From positions 1 to 64,000 of the forward strand of contig JAGVNI010000002.1 of assembly GCA_020053355.1 (NCBI GenBank): a DNA stretch of 64,000 bases, in the 5' to 3' direction. The DNA is from an archaeon (GTDB taxonomy: Archaea > Micrarchaeota > Micrarchaeia > Anstonellales > Bilamarchaeaceae). This document shows, piece after piece, positions 61,261 through 64,000 of this stretch. The notes beneath the pieces were generated by a model that was given only the letters and a program-made list of their open reading frames with translations, ran no database searches and had not been told where the DNA came from. A program made the position numbers and the translations under genes. The first letter of the stretch is position 1, and every line of letters begins with the position of its first letter.

Positions 61261-61782
61261 ATGAGCGGATGCATGGGGTGCGGCAAGTGCTGCACCAGTT
61301 TCGGCGTTTGCGTCACGCCGTTCGATATGCGCAGGCTCACCCGTGCGACCGGTTTAGCGCCGCTGGACATAGTGATGGTCATAGACGAGCCGCCGGACCG
61401 CGAAAGGGCGGAACCGGCCATCCTGATTGACGGCTTGCCGTCCCTGCTGGTGCTGCGTTGGAGGGGGAACCCAGAGCGCCGCTGCATGTTCTATTCAGGA
61501 AACGGATGCATGGCTTACGAATCCCGCCCAATGCTTTGCCGGACATACCCCTTCAGGGTCGAAAACGGAAAATTGCTGGATTTCGGTTCGCGCGCCTGCC
61601 CGCGCCTTTGGCTGCCCGATGCCCCCAAGCCGTATATGGATGATTTCAAATGCTACCTGCAGGAAGTGGAAGCGTACCAGAAAATCGCACGGGAATGGAA
61701 TTCCCGCCGGGGCGGCACCCTGGAGGAATTCGTCATGTTCGCGATGGAACGCGCCCAAACCCACCCGGCCGATAGGCTCTAA
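61261..61782 (+). CDS. YkgJ-family Cys-cluster protein, 173 aa
   Basis: The N-terminal SGCMGCGKCCTSFGVCV and the downstream pairs RRCMFY, NGCMAYESRPMLCRTYPF and RACPRL match the YkgJ or zinc/iron-chelating CxxCxxCC family. These proteins bind Fe-S or zinc and are often linked to methyltransferases or Fe-S metabolism. The ATG at 61261 follows a TATA-like box by 27 bases. Confidence 0.9.
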   Translation: MSGCMGCGKCCTSFGVCVTPFDMRRLTRATGLAPLDIVMVIDEPPDRERAEPAILIDGLPSLLVLRWRGNPERRCMFYSGNGCMAYESRPMLCRTYPFRVENGKLLDFGSRACPRLWLPDAPKPYMDDFKCYLQEVEAYQKIAREWNSRRGGTLEEFVMFAMERAQTHPADRL

Positions 61783-61806
61783 AATCTCATTACCGCTAGT
61801 AAACCC

Positions 61807-62250
61807 ATGGAGCAAATCATAGTGATGCCGCTTCTTGCCGCCCTGGTGCTTGCATGCTGCGGTGCGAGCAGCATGGCAACGACCTGCCCTGAAAACGACG
61901 TCTCATGCTTCTCGCAATATGCGGAAGCGGGATGCGAGCCTGCCAGGATGGACTCCACTTCTGATATTCCGGTGCAGATGGAGATTACCGGCAAGGATTC
62001 GTCCGGCAACTGCCAAATCATGATGACCGGCCTGTCAGAAAGCCGGTTCCGGAGCATGCTTGCCACGGAAATCGGGGAACAGCAGGCTGATGAATACCTT
62101 TCTGAAGTCGACTATGGGTCTAATGTCGAAGGGAAGACCGCGTACTGCTCGGTTCCGCAGGATGGCATGTACGCGTTCGTGACCTATGGGGAAGGTGCCG
62201 AGAGCTGCTCAGGCCCCCTGATGGACGGCATCATGCAGATTGCACGATGA
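61807..62250 (+). CDS. Cys-rich lipoprotein, 147 aa
   Basis: The signal MEQIIVMPLLAALVLACCGA ends with a lipobox Cys near residue 17-18. The mature part has several Cys (TCPENDVSCF, AGCEPAR, GNCQIM, AYCSVPQ, SCSGP) and no recognised fold. It is probably a surface-displayed small domain. Confidence 0.7.
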   Translation: MEQIIVMPLLAALVLACCGASSMATTCPENDVSCFSQYAEAGCEPARMDSTSDIPVQMEITGKDSSGNCQIMMTGLSESRFRSMLATEIGEQQADEYLSEVDYGSNVEGKTAYCSVPQDGMYAFVTYGEGAESCSGPLMDGIMQIAR

Positions 62251-62318
62251 TTTGTGAAAAAGCACCGCTTTTTATTCTTTTATAGTGATAATACCTAGTA
62301 TATCGGTGGGTGATATTA

Positions 62319-62576
62319 ATGAAAACAACGAGAGATGAGAGAATCGCGAGAATCGTGCTTGGCCTGGGTGTCATGTTCGTCGGAAGTTTTTCATTCTACC
62401 ATGTGGTTATCGCCGGCTACCTTTTCGGCCTGCTGCTGATTGGAATAGGGCTATATCCGAAATCAACAGAGTATCCTGAAGATGCCGCGAAAGCTTCCAA
62501 GGCGGATACGGCCCCGGCAGCCAAAGCTTCCGCGCCGAAGAAAGCCGTGCGGAAAAAATCCGCCCGGAAAAACTGA
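62319..62576 (+). CDS. Two-helix membrane protein with a basic tail, 85 aa
   Basis: MKTTRDERIARIVLGLGVMF and a second hydrophobic helix near 35-50 are followed by a Lys/Ala-rich basic tail. The N-terminus resembles DUF2892-like small membrane proteins. GGTGGGTGAT about 4 bases upstream favours the ATG at 62319 over the frame start at 62310. Confidence 0.65.
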   Translation: MKTTRDERIARIVLGLGVMFVGSFSFYHVVIAGYLFGLLLIGIGLYPKSTEYPEDAAKASKADTAPAAKASAPKKAVRKKSARKN

Positions 62577-62600
62577 TTTTATCTTCTCTTTTTTGTGTAG
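62577..62600 (+). terminator. T-rich terminator
   Basis: Two T runs directly follow the stop of the 62319 gene on the plus strand. Confidence 0.4.
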
Positions 62601-62618
62601 ATTGGTGGAAATGAAAGA

Positions 62619-62627
62619 TTTATATTT
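62619..62627 (+). promoter_or_regulatory. TATA-like box, leaderless start at 62648
   Basis: TTTATATTT is centred 25 bases before the ATG at 62648. Confidence 0.5.
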
Positions 62628-62647
62628 GCGGAAATGGATATCTATCC

Positions 62648-63286
62648 ATGCGACAAATCCGGGGATGCCCGCAACCCTTTTCTTATCCCATTGCCCCAAA
62701 ACTTGTCCTTCTTGAGCAGCCCTGGCACCTTGTCCGGGACAACTGGTCGGCCGACGACCCGACGCGGGCGCGCAGCATGTTCGAGGAGCTCCTTGCGTAT
62801 TCGAAAAAAATGGGCATCCCGGTATTCTCGAGCCAATCATCCAAGGCGCATTACCAAGACGAGGGCCGGTTTTCAAAAAAGCATGGCATCACGCCAATTC
62901 GCATCCAGGCGGTATCCGCCCGCGGATACGTGCTCGATGACGTCATCGACCCGAACTCGTTCATCAGCCGCCTGCTGGATTCGCCAGGATGCCCGATAAT
63001 CGTCGGAGGCGCACATGCGCGCACGGCATACGGCAACGCATTCGGGAAAATGATTGAGCATGCCGGATTGAATGGCCGCATCCTGGACGGGATATGCATA
63101 CTTGAGCCGCTGCGTTTCCTTATATCCCTTAAAGAATCCGGCCTGCTGGGGTCATCGGTATTCCTCGACCCCAGGCTTACGATACAAATCGGCGGGCCGG
63201 TGATGGACGAGGCCCGGCTCTATGAGGTTGTCGGCAGCGTTCCGGATTCCGAATCGTTCCGGATTCGGCCTTCGGCCCATTTGTGA
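62648..63286 (+). CDS. Hypothetical alpha/beta protein, 212 aa
   Basis: There is a repeating strand-helix pattern (KLVLLEQPWHLVRDNW, MGIPVFSSQSSK, GCPIIVGGAHARTAYG, LLGSSVFLDPRL). The first strand and the 'mid-strand Ser/Gln' stretch faintly recall the isochorismatase fold, but the catalytic Asp-Lys-Cys set is not found, so no family is claimed. It has its own TATA-like box. Confidence 0.6.
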   Translation: MRQIRGCPQPFSYPIAPKLVLLEQPWHLVRDNWSADDPTRARSMFEELLAYSKKMGIPVFSSQSSKAHYQDEGRFSKKHGITPIRIQAVSARGYVLDDVIDPNSFISRLLDSPGCPIIVGGAHARTAYGNAFGKMIEHAGLNGRILDGICILEPLRFLISLKESGLLGSSVFLDPRLTIQIGGPVMDEARLYEVVGSVPDSESFRIRPSAHL

Positions 63287-63342
63287 AAAACGGAAACCAA
63301 TATATTCCTTTTGTGATATAATATGATAAATAAGGGATGATT

Positions 63343-63468
63343 ATGGAAAAAACAAAGACGGAAAAGCAGCCGGGCAAATTCAAAAAGCTTGTTACAAAGG
63401 CCCGGGAGAAGATAACCGAATTCTTCAAAGGCAAGGACCCGCTTCTCGAAATACGGCCACCGTTCTGA
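63343..63468 (+). CDS. Small basic protein, 41 aa
   Basis: A 41-residue Lys-rich, probably helical peptide (KKLVTKAREKITEFFKGKDP) with GGGATG 4 bases before its ATG and AT-rich promoter-like sequence upstream. It is too short for family recognition, but spacing and composition suggest a real gene. Confidence 0.5.
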   Translation: MEKTKTEKQPGKFKKLVTKAREKITEFFKGKDPLLEIRPPF

Positions 63469-63544
63469 TTGTCGGAATCCGCGCAATCAACAGGTCAATC
63501 AACAGGTTATTAAGAATAACTGAGAGTCTTGCTAAGGTGATTTT

Positions 63545-64000
63545 CTGAGACTCGTATTAGCTGTTTTATCGGTTATGCTTATCCTGGCGCTCGGCTGCAC
63601 GCAGCAGGCGCCCCCTGCGAACCAGTCGGGGAATAACACTACTGCATGCACGATGGAGGCGAAAATCTGCCCTGACGGCAGCGCGGTCGGACGTACCGGG
63701 CCGAATTGCGAGTTCGCTCCATGCCCGCAGATTGTCGGGAACGATTCGGATGCCCATGGCTGCAAGGCTTCGGCAGGATATTCCTGGTGTGAAACCCAGC
63801 AGAAATGCGTGCGCGAATGGGAGACGCCGTGCCAGATGAGCGTCGATGAAGCCCTGACGATAGCACGGGCAAGCGCCTGCAAGGATGCGGGAAACATCAC
63901 GAGCGCCGGTGCGGTATACAATAACAATTCGAACACCTGGTGGTTGGCTATCGATAGGGATATGCCTGGATGCAACCCTGCGTGCGTCGTGTATGCAAGC
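63545..64000 (+). CDS. Cys-rich lipoprotein, 3' end beyond the window
   Basis: From about residue 5 the sequence reads a lipoprotein signal (AVLSVMLILALGC) and then a Cys-rich surface domain (CTMEAKICPDGSAVGRTGPN, CEFAPC, CKASAGYSWCETQQKCVREW), a pattern seen in small secreted DPANN proteins. The frame is open to the right edge. In frame, a CTG at 63545 gives Met-Arg-Leu-Val-Leu-Ala-Val with GGTGA 5 bases upstream, while the ATG at 63575 would leave a very short signal, so a non-canonical CTG start is plausible. Confidence 0.7.
   Translation, partial: MRLVLAVLSVMLILALGCTQQAPPANQSGNNTTACTMEAKICPDGSAVGRTGPNCEFAPCPQIVGNDSDAHGCKASAGYSWCETQQKCVREWETPCQMSVDEALTIARASACKDAGNITSAGAVYNNNSNTWWLAIDRDMPGCNPACVVYAS

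Noticed and set aside
62648-63286. Isochorismatase-family call
   Set aside because: The strand pattern is weakly similar but the Asp-Lys-Cys active site is absent.
1-64000. tRNA, rRNA or CRISPR sequences
   Set aside because: I looked for T-loop motifs, long conserved rRNA stretches and regularly spaced repeats and saw none; a covariance search would be decisive.

Overview
The window looks like chromosomal DNA from a small-genome archaeon, most likely of the DPANN group (Micrarchaeota or Diapherotrites-like). That placement is inferred from gene content and was not checked by any search. Three things in the sequence support it. First, many start codons lie about 25 bases downstream of an AT-rich TATA-like box, the archaeal leaderless arrangement. 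Second, the gene set includes a form III RuBisCO, a PolB2-type DNA polymerase next to a RecA-like protein with no Walker A motif, beta-CASP RNases, VapBC, and many small secreted Cys-rich lipoproteins. Third, genes are closely packed, with ATGA or TGATG overlaps. I saw no tRNA, rRNA, CRISPR array or insertion sequence.

Layout. 1-4.7 kb: an AT-rich left edge with unknown genes and the longest gene-poor stretch (1145-1884), then a frameshifted papain-like peptidase, a DUF5678 plus retropepsin-like pair, and small membrane proteins. 4.7-11.2 kb: a lipoprotein, an ankyrin protein, a GNAT-like protein, and a DNA-damage-flavoured block (SRAP/HMCES, PolB2-like polymerase, RecA-like protein, small helical protein). 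11-20.7 kb: secreted and membrane proteins, a pair of paralogous possible regulators, VapBC and a MazF-type toxin-antitoxin pair, a HAD phosphatase, two metallo-beta-lactamase RNases and a HExxH lipoprotein. 20.8-24.9 kb: a zinc-finger peptide, an mTERF-like repeat protein with an exact 31-residue period, and helical proteins.

24.9-42.3 kb is dominated by one gene for a 5693-residue protein. It has long helical and TPR-like stretches, a Pro/Gln-rich linker, a glycine-rich hydrophobic block, two degenerate GGDEF-like domains, an intact PPP-type Ser/Thr phosphatase domain and an unidentified C-terminal domain. Small helical proteins flank it on the same strand. No export signal was seen. This is the most unusual object in the window.

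42.4-49 kb: a CPBP protease, a lipoprotein, a PP2C-type phosphatase, glutamate dehydrogenase, and a repeat lipoprotein with a Kazal-like head and seven CxDSDGG modules. 48.7-55.6 kb: an iron-sulfur cluster assembly locus (SufD, SufB, SufC, SufS, SufU) interrupted by two paralogous unknown genes and a small membrane protein; SufB and SufC diverge around a palindromic AT box. 55.6-64 kb: a HEAT-like protein, form III RuBisCO, twin CxxC zinc peptides, TspO, a two-gene RsmF-like rRNA methyltransferase, a YkgJ-type Cys-cluster protein, small membrane proteins and a lipoprotein that runs off the right edge.

Taken together, the region combines housekeeping metabolism (Fe-S assembly, nucleotide salvage through RuBisCO, glutamate dehydrogenase, RNA processing) with many secreted, repeat-rich or eukaryote-like proteins (ankyrin, mTERF-like, papain, Kazal, PPP and PP2C phosphatases). 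An episymbiont lifestyle would fit that mix, but this is an inference.
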